The notes: generated by a model not told the origin, from the letters alone. DNA of 64,000 nucleotides from Guadua angustifolia (GCA_036346375.1 CM070503.1:1798001-1862000); one strand, 5' to 3'; positions 10,649 through 21,081 are shown, counted from the first letter of the stretch. Translations and numbers: made by a program.

Positions 10649-10715
10649 TTTCCTAGGATGTCATCCATCCTAATACTACTCTCGTCTAATTACCACTCGT
10701 GTGATCTTCCTAGAC
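10649..10715 (-). pseudogene. Partial 5S rRNA 3'-half copies
   Basis: Minus-strand GACGAGAGTAGTATTAGGAT followed by GGATGACATCCTAGGAA repeats the 3' half of the larger 5S-like copy next to it. A further short tail (CTAGGAAGATCACACGAGTGG) lies between them. This looks like serial duplication of 5S fragments. Confidence 0.7.
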
Positions 10716-10724
10716 ATTTTTTTT

Positions 10725-10840
10725 AACCCCACACGTGTGGTCTTCCCAGGAGGTCACCCATCCTATTACTACTCTCGTCTAAGCGCTTAACTTCGAGTTC
10801 TTATAAGATCCGATATTTTAACGGTGGTATGATAACATCG
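10725..10840 (-). pseudogene. Near full-length 5S rRNA pseudogene
   Basis: On the minus strand the stretch follows plant 5S rRNA from its ATCATACCA 5' region, through AGAACTC.GAAGTTAAGCG and GACGAGAGTAGTA, to GGATGGGTGACCTCCTGGGA and its 3' end. By eye it is about three-quarters identical over roughly 115 nt. The internal control region is partly damaged: two bases are missing in the box-A AAGCGTGCTT segment, whereas the box-C block GGATGGGTGACCTCCTGGGA is perfect. Position inside a CACTA element, decay and lack of a 5S spacer array argue against a functional gene. Confidence 0.85.
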
Positions 10841-10849
10841 ACATATTAT

Positions 10850-12435
10850 GTCTCCTCCGCTTTTAACCCCGTGAAGCACCACGAACAACCGATAAAGCTT
10901 TCAAATTTATTTTTCATACTTTTGACTATTAATGATGCTTGCAATATATGTGTCATTACTATTCACTTCAGTACTTGTAAAAACACCATAACTTTTGACT
11001 CGTACCTTCGATTTTGGTGTTCTTGAGCTTTAGGAATCATCACATGATGAGCTCTCCGATTATATTCTTTTGGGCACCGATTCTAGTTTGCAAATAAAAT
11101 CTGAGCACTTTTGTTAAAATGGTCATAACTTTTGACTCGTAACTCGATCGGGGCATTCTTTTGGCTCAGAATCGGATGGTCGGATCCTCTTGGTTTGTCT
11201 TGAGTCGTCTTGTGGTGACGAATTCCAAAAAAGGTTGTTTAGGGCCTCATTCTTTTTAATTATTACAAATGGAATATTAGTTCCAATTATTTCAAATATA
11301 ATATTATTTAATTTCAATTCTTTCAAATTAGAAATTTGGAGAGGTAATTATCAATATTTAAAATTTTCTATTTTTATTATTTGTGATTGGTTTCAAATTA
11401 AAACCGTCTGTGATGTCGAGGCGAGGCAGGCGTGGCGTGCGTCATTGCCATGTGTGAATGGATGAATAAGCTAGGTTAGACCAGAAGGATTATCGATATC
11501 CTTGAGGATCCAAAACCGCTGAATTTAGTGAAATTTCAAAATTCGGTTTGGACCCTTCAATTTATATCTCTACGAATTCAAATTTTAAAAAATTGATTTT
11601 GCTACGAAGAATCTTCTCTGATAATTTGGGATTTTCAGTGAAATTTAGCACATTTTCGCGAAATTTCGAGTTTTAATCCGGATTTTCAAATTTTTGGCCG
11701 AATTTCAAAATAATTTAACATCATTTGTTATGTTCAAAAATCAAAAGCAGAATGGACATAATTGGGACGATAAACTTGTTAGATTTTGCTAAATTTTCTC
11801 GAGTGTGATAATTATCTAAAATTTTTATGAAAGATTAATAACTTCCTCAATACCATTATATAAAATTTTCAAAAATTTCAACTTCCTTGGTTTTCTCAAT
11901 AAAATCTATCAATGCAAAGAAGCACTAAACTTAATTTGTTGTATTATATTTCAAAAATCAATTCATTTGAGCTAAGGATTTATCGAGCAATTCAAATATT
12001 TTTATAACTTTTTACATTTTGTTTTTCAAATTTTTTGAGCTAAGAATTCTTATGTAAAATTTTCAACTCAAAATATTTCTCCGAGAATTTATAAAAATTC
12101 GACATTCAAAGTACTAGTTTTCAACTCTCTCTGTTTTTGAATTTTTAAAAATTCCTCAAATTTTATAATCATTTGAAATTTTTACAGAAATATCAAAAGT
12201 ATTTCAGGAATCTGCACAAACAATTTCAAAAGTTTCTAACGTCGTTTGTACTATTTTTCATCCGGTTCAAACTTGCCGATCTCGTTTCATCTACACAATA
12301 TCACTTTTTGAATTTTTAAAATTCCACAGATCGATAATCACGAAATTTTATGAGAACATTTGTAGTGTGTCAGGAAGCTAAAAAATTTGAAAATTTTTCG
12401 ACGTCGTTTGAACCAATTTTCACTCAGTGCATTTT
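10850..12435. other. AT-rich CACTA interior, no gene recognised
   Basis: A long AT-rich filler rich in AAATTTTC/GAAATTTC motifs. CATAACTTTTGACTCGTA occurs twice (about 10,988 and 11,126), marking a small diverged duplication. Reading frames are short and show no transposase similarity. Confidence 0.6.
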
Positions 12436-12439
12436 GGCG

Positions 12440-13065
12440 AAAACTAGTACTTTGATGAGGATCATTAGTATCACTCTTTTAAGAAAACCGATCTTGATGC
12501 TTCATCATTAGTATCACTCTTTTAAGAAAACCGACATCGATGCTTCATCATTAGTATCACTTTTTAATAAAACCGACATCGATGCTTTATCATCACTTTT
12601 CTAATAGAACAACGATGTTAGTCATTAGTATCACTTTTTAATAAAACCGACATCGATGCTTTATCATTAGTATCACTCTTTTAAGAAAACCGTCTTGATG
12701 CTTCATCATTAGTATCACTCTTTTAAGAAAACCGACATCGATGCTTCATCATTAGTATCATTTTTTAATAAAACCGATCTTGATGCTTTATCATCACTTT
12801 TCTAATAGAACAACGATGTTAGTCATTAGTATCACTTTTTAATAAAACCGATCTCGATGCTTTATCATTAGTATCACTCTTTTAAGAAAACCGATATCGA
12901 TGCTTCATCATCGATTATCACTCTTTAAGAAAATCGACATCGATGCTTCATCATCGGTATCACTTTTTAATAAAACCGATCTCGATGCTTTATCATCACT
13001 TTTCTAATAGAACAACGATGTTAGTCATCGGTATCACTTTTTTTAATAAAACCGAAATCGATGTA
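12440..13065. repeat. Nested tandem repeat (about 43-bp units in a 201-bp higher-order unit)
   Basis: Units of about 43 bp with the pattern CATCATTAGTATCACT - TTTTAAGAAAACCGA - ATCGATGCTT are arranged in a higher-order repeat. It is marked by CATCACTTTTCTAATAGAAC at about 12,591, 12,792 and 12,994 (spacing 201 and 202 bp). The motifs echo the CACTA subterminal repeats (AACCGAT, GTATCAC), suggesting the array grew from them. Confidence 0.85.
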
Positions 13066-13569
13066 GTTTATTGCACTATTCCTTTTCGGACATCGCAAGT
13101 TCTCGAATTTTCAACATTTCATCAAAGAGAGAAAATGCCATAACTTTGTCATACTTTGCCATACATTGCACTATTCCTTTGCGAAATAAGCACCCTCGAG
13201 CGGGAGGCGTAGGTTCGCCGCCTAAACTCTAATAACGAGTTACCACATGATAGCAATAATAATTCCATATAAGCAGAGATCGCACTACAAAAATTAAATA
13301 GATATGTGCTTGTCAAATAAAGAGTGTGAAATCTGAAAGCACGTACACATTTTGAAGAAAACCGCAAAAGAGGGCAAAAAGAGGGGAATCTCCTCAAGAT
13401 AGGGTTTCAATTTTGCCCTCTTAATACCCACCCATGAGGACTTCAAATTTTCTCACTCAAGTATTGCTTCCAACCACACAATATGAGCTATTTTCTCGGG
13501 TGGCGGCGGAGAAATCTCCTCTAGAGCAACAACAGAGAAGAGTTCAGTGCGAGTGGTATATATAACCTA
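13066..13569. other. CACTA interior, right part, nothing recognised
   Basis: About 500 bp between the satellite array and the right subterminal repeats. Short frames on both strands have no recognised similarity. A small GC-richer island (13,190-13,240) is the only compositional feature. Confidence 0.5.
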
Positions 13570-14060
13570 GCGAGGCACATCAGAATCGGTTCTTTTCAAA
13601 AAGCGATAGTGATGTGCACGGCCATCCTTTAGTAATGAGCACGAGCACATCAGAATCGGTTCTTTTCAACAAGCGATAGTGATGTGCACGGTCATCACTA
13701 TCACTTCTATAAAAAGAACCGATAGTGATAACCATGTGCACATCAGAATCGGTTCTCTACTAAAAAGTGATAGTGATGTGTAGGTCATCGATGTCGGTTC
13801 TTTTCATAGAAGTGATAGTGATGATCACGTGCACATCACTATCACTTCTATGAAAGAACCGATAGTGATGACCGTGTACATCACTATCACTTTTAGTAGA
13901 GAACCGATTCGGATGTGTCGATGCTACATCACAATCACTTATAATCTCGTAACCGATAGTGATTATTACTAACACCCTCGAAGTTACTTATCACAATCGT
14001 TTTTGAAAAACTTAAGAACAAACACAGATATAGTGATAGTGATGTCTCGCTTACGTAGTA
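13570..14060. repeat. CACTA 3' subterminal repeats
   Basis: Direct and inverted copies of CATCAGAATCGGTTCTTTTC, GCGATAGTGATGTGCACG, CATCACTATCACTTCTAT and AGAACCGATAGTGATG. Together with the 10,160-10,560 array they define the two ends of the element. Confidence 0.85.
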
Positions 14061-14063
14061 GTG

Positions 14064-14459
14064 GTTCCCCGGCCGGCAGCGTCGAGCCGAGTCGTTGTCG
14101 AGGAACTCTCAATATTCGTGGATGAGGTCGGCGCGTAGCGACCATTGCCACGAAGCGCAGTTCGCGGAGGCGGTGGTATTTGCCGTCTGACGCGCGCTTG
14201 CGCTCCGCGGGCGGGCGCAAGCTGCCATGATGAACGTCGATTCGAAGACGGCGTGGGGCCTCGAGTCGAATGTCGTCGAGGGCGTGGTAGCGAGATCGAG
14301 CGTCAATGGGGCTCGGTTACGGGGCACGGCAGAGCAAGGTCGAGCTTTCTGCCGTGGTGACAACAATCGAAGAACAAAGCGGATTCGGCTCGGCGAGGGC
14401 GCTGTCGTCGAAGAAAAGCCATCAAGGAGACTAAATGGGAATTCGGAGATCTTGACGTG
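14064..14459 (-). mobile_element. Gypsy 5' internal region, right of the CACTA insertion
   Basis: GC-rich sequence between the gypsy PBS-like site and the CACTA target site. Open frames occur on both strands (for example minus 14,109-14,366), but I recognise no gag motif, so it is best read as 5' leader or gag-proximal sequence that continues at 10,149. Confidence 0.5.
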
Positions 14460-14480
14460 AGGCCCCTACTGGGCGCGCTA
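14460..14480 (-). promoter_or_regulatory. Gypsy PBS-like site
   Basis: Minus-strand GCGCGCCCAGTAGGGGCC resembles the TGGCGCGCCAGGTAGGGG region that follows 5' LTRs in grass gypsy elements. It lies just inside the lower LTR edge. Confidence 0.5.
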
Positions 14481-14489
14481 ACCGCTCGG

Positions 14490-15504
14490 TGTTTCGAGAA
14501 CCGCAAGTAAATTTGTAGGTCTAGAGGGCTACTGGCGCTCCGCTCCTTGAATGGTTAGACCGAAAGAAAGGAGGTCCAAGATTTATACTAGTTCGGGCAG
14601 AATGTCCCTACTCGATTAAATGAGGTGGTCGGGTGTTATTGATTCGGTGTATCCGTGTGTGTTACAAGCGAGTGAGCTCGGGCTCAGGCGCCTTGTGCAT
14701 GTGGGTTGCCGGAATAGCTACGAGTGTGATTCGGGAGTGCTATGTTCGACTGCCTACACCGTGCCCGCTCCGAAGGGCCATGCCTCCCCTTATATAGCCT
14801 GGGGAGGCGGAGTTCTGCGAGGTTACAGGGAGTGTGTAAAGGGAAAATGGATGGGGCTCCTCGCCTAGGAGTCCGGTCTTTTGCCTCGGTGTCAGTTGTT
14901 GGACTTGACCTTTGACGGTAGCCGCCGTCCTCTGTTGGGTTGGTGGAGGCGCAGAGCGACGGCTCGGTCCGTTCCTCCGGAAGCAGCGTACACTCTCTGC
15001 GCGATGTCAGTCGACGCCGAGGGTGTCGACTTTCGGAACCGTCTTTGAAAGGTGCGTAGCGTCCGTCCCTACTCGATCGTGATTTAACCGCCGCATCGGC
15101 CGGTTTAGGTGACCAGCAGAGGTGGTTTCGGCGACTTGCGTCGCTTCTCGGTGAAGATGATCCGAGCTTGTTCGGGCCGCCGATCGGTCCGACCCATTGG
15201 TCGGGCCAACCCCGGTCGTCGCTGCCGTAGTTAAGTGGGGCGCCGGTCTGTGGCGCTTAGTCGGGTTGGACGGGGTTGGCTTGGTCGGGAACCGCGCCCT
15301 CGCGGGTGGTCGGTCGGCCTTCCAATTCTTGTGAGTGTTCCTCGGGCGTCCGACTTATTGCGTCGGTCGGGCCCCCCTTCGGGGCTGGATTGGTCGGAAG
15401 TCGTGGGCCTCCGAGCAGGGCTTCTTGTTTGAAGCTCAGGCGCGATGGCGGCCCATATGCTTCTCCTGGGCCGCTGGGGATACCTATGCCCTGGGTATTC
15501 GTCA
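14490..15504 (-). mobile_element. 5' LTR of the gypsy element
   Basis: On the minus strand the LTR starts TGACGAATACCCAGGGCAT at 15,504 and ends ...GAAACA at 14,490, just above the PBS-like site. Its first part matches the LTR at 1-337, so the two probably belong to one element. The LTR interrupts a copia reverse transcriptase frame at 15,505, which proves insertion into an older element. Confidence 0.7.
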
Positions 15505-15621
15505 AAAGGCGTTCTTGATATCCATCTGTCGTAACTTCCAAGACTTGCTAGCAAGGCTCGAACAGTTGTGATCTTCACTACTAGACTAAATGTTTCTTCA
15601 TAGTTGTCGGCGTATTCCACC
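15505..15621 (-). pseudogene. Copia reverse transcriptase fragment
   Basis: The minus-strand frame reads VEYADNYEETFSLVVKITTV and RALLA, followed by RQMDIKNAF in a shifted frame. These are the conserved RVT_2 motifs in the correct order. The fragment ends abruptly at the gypsy LTR (15,504). The upstream part of the same domain, ending ARLVVRGF, is found only above 17,150. Confidence 0.85.
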
Positions 15622-16195
15622 TGACAGGCCCGGAGTCTACAGACCGGGTTTGGTTCGATAGGAGGGCGTCTTCGCGGCTGGCTAACCCTAGAGGGTGAAA
15701 AACCCTAGAGACTCACTTGGTGATTCGGCGTCTATGAACTAGGGGTGACACAAAGATTTTACCCAGGTTCAGGCCCCCTTTGCCTTGGGTAATAGCCTTA
15801 CTTCCTGCTAGATTGTTTAAAGAGTGTTTGAAACTAGTACAGTACAGAGCTTGGGAGTTACAAGTTCTTCCTTAGGCTCTACTACAGGACTCTTGCTTTT
15901 TCGACCGATCGTCCTCCCCCTTTCCCATGCACTAGAAGGCCCTTATATAGGCCAGGCTAGCGGGAGTAGGTACAAGGGGGGTCATTATGCTGATCTTCAT
16001 ACATTTATTACCCCTTCTGTCTTTGTCCGTTCCTCCGGCCTCATTAAATGCCGACGCATGGCCGCCCGTCGCCTTGGTATGTGACCCCTTTTGACGGGTA
16101 GGTCGAGGCGTCGAGAATGGACTTGTTGCGAAATCCTCGCAGTTGATAGATCGACACAGCAGATCCGCCGCTTAGCACGATGCGATAGGCGAGAG
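15622..16195 (-). mobile_element. LTR-like segment inserted in copia RT
   Basis: The sequence resembles gypsy LTR R/U3 text of grasses: AACCCTAGAGGGTGAAAAAC, GGTGACACAAAGATTTTACC, GGTTCAGGCCCCC, and a TATA-like CCTTATATAGG at about 15,950. Together with the following minisatellite it separates two halves of the copia RT. No PBS, PPT or TSD could be fixed. Confidence 0.45.
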
Positions 16196-16197
16196 GC

Positions 16198-17095
16198 TTG
16201 AGGCGGTTACCTCGCACCACCTTTTGCCTTGCGGCGGGCGGCGGCGTGTCGCCCACTGCTCACCGAACGCCACGTGGGCGGCACCTGGCGGCGGGCGTGT
16301 TCACCCACCTTTCGCCGGGCGCCCGTGGGCCGGCAAGGCAGCAGCGTGGCGTGTTTCGCCGCCGTTCGTCGCCGAGCGCCGCGGCGGCACCTGGGCGGGC
16401 GTGTTCACCCACTTTCGCCGGGCGCCCGTGGATCGGCTTTGGCGTAGGCGTCTTTCGCCGCCCGTCGCCGAGCGCCACGTGGGCGGCGCCGGCGGCGGCG
16501 GTTTCGCCCACTTTCGCCGGGCGCCCGTGGGCCGGCACGGCGGCGGCGTGCTTCGCCGCCCGTCGCCGCCGCCACGTGAGCCGCTGGCGTCGGCGGCGGC
16601 GTGCTTCGCCCTGCTTTCGCCGAAACCCGTGGGCCGCTCTGGCTGCGAGGAGTGCTTCGCCGCCCGTCGCCGAACGCGCTACGTGGGTGGCGGCCGGCGG
16701 CGGCGTGCTTCGCTTCGCTCGCCAAAGGCGCCACGTGGATCGGGCGCCTGGCCGCGAGGCGTGCTTTCGCCGCCCGTCTGCCGGGCGCCACGTGGTGGCG
16801 GCCGGCGGCAAGCGTGCTTCGCCGCCGCTCGCTCGGCGCCACGTGGGCGGCTTTGGCGCTTCGCGCCGTCCGCTAAACGCCCGCCGGGCGCCACGCGGCG
16901 AAGCGTCTTCGTGGGCTCGGGCGGCGCCGCCGTCGCTAGGCCGCCACGCGTGATCGGGCGTCCGCTAAACGCCCGTTTGGCCGGCGGCGGCGTGCTCGCC
17001 CACCGCTCGCCGGGCGCCACGTGGGCCAAGACTTGGCGGCGGGCGTGCTCGCCCGTCCGTCCTCCAGGCCACCACGTGGAAAGGCTTTGTGCGTC
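16198..17095. repeat. GC-rich 51-bp minisatellite (about 17 units)
   Basis: Units built from CGCCGGGCGCCACGTGGGCGG and GCGTGCTTCGCCGCCCGTCG recur about every 49-54 bp (marker positions near 16270, 16319, 16373, 16423, 16471, 16522, 16573, 16627, 16678, 16730, 16789, 16839, 16890, 16941, 17015, 17069). Because 51 is a multiple of three, long frames stay open on both strands (up to 300 codons), but their repetitive Ala/Arg/Gly/Pro composition marks them as by-products. Eight units contain the palindrome CACGTG. Confidence 0.9.
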
Positions 17096-17125
17096 GGAGA
17101 GGGTACCCCAGCACGAAGTACGCTG

Positions 17126-18590
17126 ACAATAGTCCAACCCATATTATTGAAAGAACCCCCGAACAACAAGTCGAGCTTGATGCCTTTCAACGGAGCCATC
17201 TAGACTGGTCTTCACCTTATAGACCCATTTGTGGGATATTGGCTTCACATTATTTGGTTCATTTGGTCTCAACACTAAATCACATGTTTAAATGTCTTTA
17301 AAGTGTCTTAAACTCTTCCTCCATAGCCTTTCGCCACTCAGGGCATTATGCTGCTTCCTCATAGGAAAATGGCTTAATAGGTATAGACTAATTAACAACG
17401 GCAACAGTAACATACCTTAGGTTGTGGTCCTGCTTCTTCAACTTCCATTTGTTTTGGATGATACTCCTTGAGTGTAGGAGCTCCCTTCAGCTTCACTTAG
17501 AATTGGCGCTTCTCCTTAATTTCTTAAGTCTCCTCCAAATCTTCGGATTCAGAAATCTCGATCTTCTTGGGAAACCATCATGAAGAGGCTTCATCAATCA
17601 CAATATCTCTTGAAGTGTGGCACTTGCCTGTGGTTGGATCACAGCACATCCAACATTTTCAAGCATCATCATAACCGACGAAGGTGCACCAAATTGCCTT
17701 CTTCTCGAAATTGCTCCTAAGGTAATTTGGCACGAAGACATAGAATATACAACCAAACACCTTGTAGTGGTTGATGACTGCATTCATCTTCTAGAACTTT
17801 TCATATGGTGATTTTAAATCCTAGCCTTGCTTATGGTAGCCTATTGATCACATAGGCCACAGTCCTTATGCACTCGACCCAGAATCTTAAGGTACATTCT
17901 TAGCATGTAGCATACTCCAACAAGCCTAAGCAAGGTGAAGATTCTTCCATTTTGCTACCATTTTGTTGTAGAGTGTTGGGGCAGGTTAACCGTCTTCTTA
18001 TCTTTACTCTTTAAGATAGATCGTAAACTACATAGGTATTGAATTTTCTTCTTGAGTTCACCTCTCTACCTTATCCTTGAATTCTTTGAACTTCGTAAAA
18101 GTCTCAAACTTCTCTTTTATAAAATAAACCCACACATAGCTTCAGAAGTTATCGATAAACTTCACCATTTACCTCATGCCTCTAAGTGATTTTTGCTTGA
18201 CTAGGCAGAAGATATCAGAGTAAATAAGCTCCAATGATGTCTTAGATCGATGCGATAACTCCTTGTATGGCAATTGGTGAGCTTGTCAAATTGAAAATCA
18301 GCACAAACTACGTTTATCCGAATGTCAAATTGAGACCTTTAATGCTTCTCCATCATCTCCTTTTTTTGTTATAGCTAACATGTCCAAGTTGTGCATGCTA
18401 GAGATGAGCCGTCTCACTGGTCTACAGGGTGTACCGATCACCTTTACTTTCCAAAAAATACTAACTTCTTTTGGACCGAAGAGCACATAGTTCCCTTTTG
18501 CTATCAATTGAGGTACTGACAACAGATTCTTCTTCAAGCCTGGGATGTGATAGACCTTCTAAAGTTGGAGTTGTTGCAGATCATACCTTC
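17126..18590 (-). pseudogene. Degenerate copia pol (GAG-pre-integrase, integrase, RT start)
   Basis: The order on the minus strand is: GAG-pre-integrase text GLKKNLLSVPQLIAKGNYVL (about 18,540-18,470); integrase core remnants including FIDNF.SYVWVYFIKEKFET (about 18,160-18,100); the integrase C-terminal segment YKVFGCIFYVFVPNYLRSNF then FVGYDDA and DPTTGKCHTSRDIVIDE (about 17,780-17,590); then RT start EWRKAMEEEF and HKWVYKVKTSLDGSVERHQA (about 17,340-17,170) running into RLVVRGFFQ.YGLDY. Many stops and frame changes make it a dead copy. The RT continues at 15,621. Confidence 0.85.
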
Positions 18591-19280
18591 GAACAGTCAT
18601 TAGAAATGAATAGCTTAGAGTTGTTGATTATTGTGAAATCATGTGCTGAAAAATTGGCTTAATGATGAAATTGGCATTATAAAGTGATTGTGATCATGGC
18701 ATGTATGGTGTTCGTGCATGTGTTGTTTCAGATGATTACTTACCATTGCGCCACGATCTGGGACCATTATGCCAACGACGGGATGTGGCGAAAATCAAGG
18801 ATGTGTTTACAGCCACGGTTAATGCAGTGATGATGCGTTATTCGGCTGCAGTTATTTCAGTCATCTATAAAGACCCCTCCGGTAGATCAGTAAAGGGGCA
18901 TGACAGTAAGCAAACAAAGAGCACACACACTAGCCTTTCTGTAAGAATTCAGCACATATAGTAAGATCACTGGAGTAAGGTTATTATCTCTGCAGTGAGA
19001 GGCTCAAACCAGTATAAACCCTGTGCCCAGTCTCTATTATTTCGAGAAGCATTCTTCGGATGCAAACCCTTCACGGAAAAGGGGCTTTGGTTGATCCCTT
19101 ATTCAATAAGTAAGCTCGGCGAGGGCTTGTTTCCCAAATGTCGATAAATACCCTCCCTCATGTTTGTGATATTGATACCGATGCTCCCATGTATACATGT
19201 ATTGTATGTTAATCCGACGTACAGTTGCATGAGAGTGATTTCAATCTTATGTATTCACAGGATAGTATGCAGTAGATTGC
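18591..19280 (+). mobile_element. LTR-like fragment (tentative)
   Basis: Non-coding sequence with a possible plus-strand TATA (CTATAAAGACCCC, about 18,867), followed by leader-like text of the kind found in retroelement R/U5 regions (GAGAGGCTCAAACCAG, about 19,000). No terminal motifs were established, so it could also be ordinary intergenic DNA. Confidence 0.3.
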
Positions 19281-19836
19281 TACTAGCATTGAGAGTTCTT
19301 GGCTCAAATGACATGTAGATATTTTTGTTTTCACAAATCTGGCCTCATATATAATTTCAAAAATAGCCCCCCTCCTCAATCACGAAAGTGTTGGCAGGTG
19401 TCACCTGCAGCGCGCCAGCGCCCCAATACTGTGGTAAGGGGGCAAACTCGCGGGAGACCAACCGACTGCGACAGGCTTGCTACCGCGCTACCCCGACTCG
19501 ACAGCCAAATGTTGAGCACCCTAGGATCGATAGTGCCCTTGCTTGACAACATCCTACTGTAGCAGTGGCCCACCTCCTGCCATGGTTGCTCACCCTTTCA
19601 TGGGCTTGGCCACCTACTACGTTACATGGGTATTCCTTGCATGATTAGGGAGGAGACCATTTTTACAAAAAAATCACAAAAAGCCATATCTACAAAACAA
19701 ATTGTCTAGGGGGCTAAAAAAAGCTTCTGCTTCTAATACTGCCCTCATCTAATCTGATTCAATATGATGATTGAGCAACCAACCCAATGTTTTTATGGGA
19801 TGACCTGCATAGTGTTTATATATAGGATGTTGGAAT
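19281..19836. other. Intergenic, nothing recognised
   Basis: Mixed composition. A GC-rich patch at 19,380-19,500 (CAGCGCGCCAGCGCCCC) recalls text at 20,650-20,760. Short frames carry no recognisable domain. Confidence 0.4.
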
Positions 19837-20476
19837 GAGGCACTTTGGAGCCTGGACATTATGATTTGAAATACAAGAAATCAAGTCATATTCAGGCATA
19901 TTTTTTAAAATTTTAAATCTAGGGTATATGTTCATCTATAACAATTCAAATGGGACACATACATCTGAAAAATTACTCGAATTCAAAGATTATGAATGAA
20001 TATAGATCACATGATTTGCTAATTTATATATAAAATCAGTACATATCTACAATCAAACTATCATCAAGATAGGAAATCTAGTTTGGATTCCATTGAAAAT
20101 ACCCGTTTTGGATCATGGTGCCCCACGTCACCATGGTCTAGAACGGATATTTTCCCTATGTATCGTGTGTGGATAAATTTGAATTGTTTCGAGTGTCGAG
20201 TTTAACTAGTTTACTAACATGTTCAAACAAGTTTGAACCAAATTCAAACTAGAGTTTCCTTTTTATGATAGTTTGATCATAGGTATGTGCTGATTATATA
20301 TAGATCAACAAAGCATGTGATTTATATTCGTTCAAATTCTCTGAATTCAAGTATTTTTAAAATATATGTGTTTCATTTGAATTGTTATAGATGAGTATAT
20401 ACCATAAAACTGAAAAAAATCAAAAAATATATCCTAATTTGGTTTAAATTCGCATCATTGAAATCATGGTGCCTTG
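19837..20476. repeat. 640-bp foldback (long imperfect inverted repeat)
   Basis: The left arm (19,837-20,120) and right arm (20,129-20,476) are inverted copies around an 8-base centre. At the centre CATGGTG pairs with CACCATG. Further out CATCTATAACAATTCAAATG, CATATATTTT.AAA, AATATAGATCACATG and CAAACTATCAT each occur inverted in the other arm. At the outer ends AGGCAC faces GTGCCT. The right arm holds about 60 bp with no partner. A transcript through it would form a long double-stranded hairpin. It may be a MITE/foldback element; no TSD was identified. Confidence 0.8.
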
Positions 20477-21080
20477 TTTACATGTGTGCACACAGATGTA
20501 GCATCAGTCCATAAATCACATCAGTCGTGTTACTAGTGAATTCTTCCCTTTTCTAGCCCCCTCTCTTCTTTCTTTTTCTTTTTCTTTTTGCAAATTTAGG
20601 CCCCTCACAAATGCATTTACATAATTAGTCCCATTCCTCGGCCACACTCCCTTGCTGCGGCACTAACACCTTCGCCGCTTTGCCCTGGTGCGAAAGTTGT
20701 TGGTCCTGCGCTAGCCCACCTGCTGTTACGCTCCCTAGGCGCGGAAGCTCCTTCTGCAGGAAGGGGTCAAATCTGAAAATAAATTTACGGATGTGCTAGA
20801 TTTGTAAAAAAAGGATGATAAGGGTTAGAACAAGGATGCTTTCCTTACCAATTAGTCCGGGAGTAGTTGATTGAAAAATTCTTGGGCTCTCAAATCCATC
20901 CTTGCAAATTGATTACTAGTGTTTTAGTTCATAATCCTCGATAAAGCCAGCCGGCCACCTCAAGTTGAGCAGAAAAGGAAACGAGGAGTGGAAAATGGAC
21001 GGAGTCCAGCAAGTCAATAGCATAGCTACTACTATACTGGGTAGGTGAAGATGGATGGATCCGATAGGCCATGGTGGTGC
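20477..21080. other. Intergenic, pyrimidine tract only
   Basis: Contains a CTTTTT-type pyrimidine tract (20,565-20,590) and a GC-rich patch at 20,640-20,760. No gene or element end is recognised. Confidence 0.4.
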
Positions 21081-21081
21081 A

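Larger units (their letters stand above)
10150..14063. mobile_element. Complete non-autonomous CACTA (En/Spm-like) transposon
   Basis: The element begins CACTACTACAGAACGGCAC at 10,150 and ends in the inverted counterpart CTTACGTAGTAGTG at 14,063. The 3-bp duplication GTT flanks both sides (10,147-10,149 and 14,064-14,066), as expected for CACTA. Subterminal regions (10,160-10,560 and 13,570-14,060) are packed with direct and inverted copies of AATCGGTTCTTT, AGAACCGAT and GATAGTGATG motifs, the usual TNPA-type binding-repeat architecture. No TNPD transposase or TNPA reading frame was recognised in the 3.9 kb, so mobility would need a partner element. The interior contains a 5S rRNA-derived stretch, AT-rich filler and a nested tandem repeat. 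Confidence 0.9.

Noticed and set aside
10725..10840. Functional 5S rRNA gene
   Set aside because: About a quarter of positions differ, the box-A segment has lost two bases, the copy is single and it is inside a transposon.
16198..17126. Overlapping ORFs of up to 300 codons on both strands
   Set aside because: They are produced by a 51-bp GC-rich tandem repeat whose period is a multiple of three. The composition is repetitive Ala/Arg/Gly/Pro, with no domain and no splice or start context.
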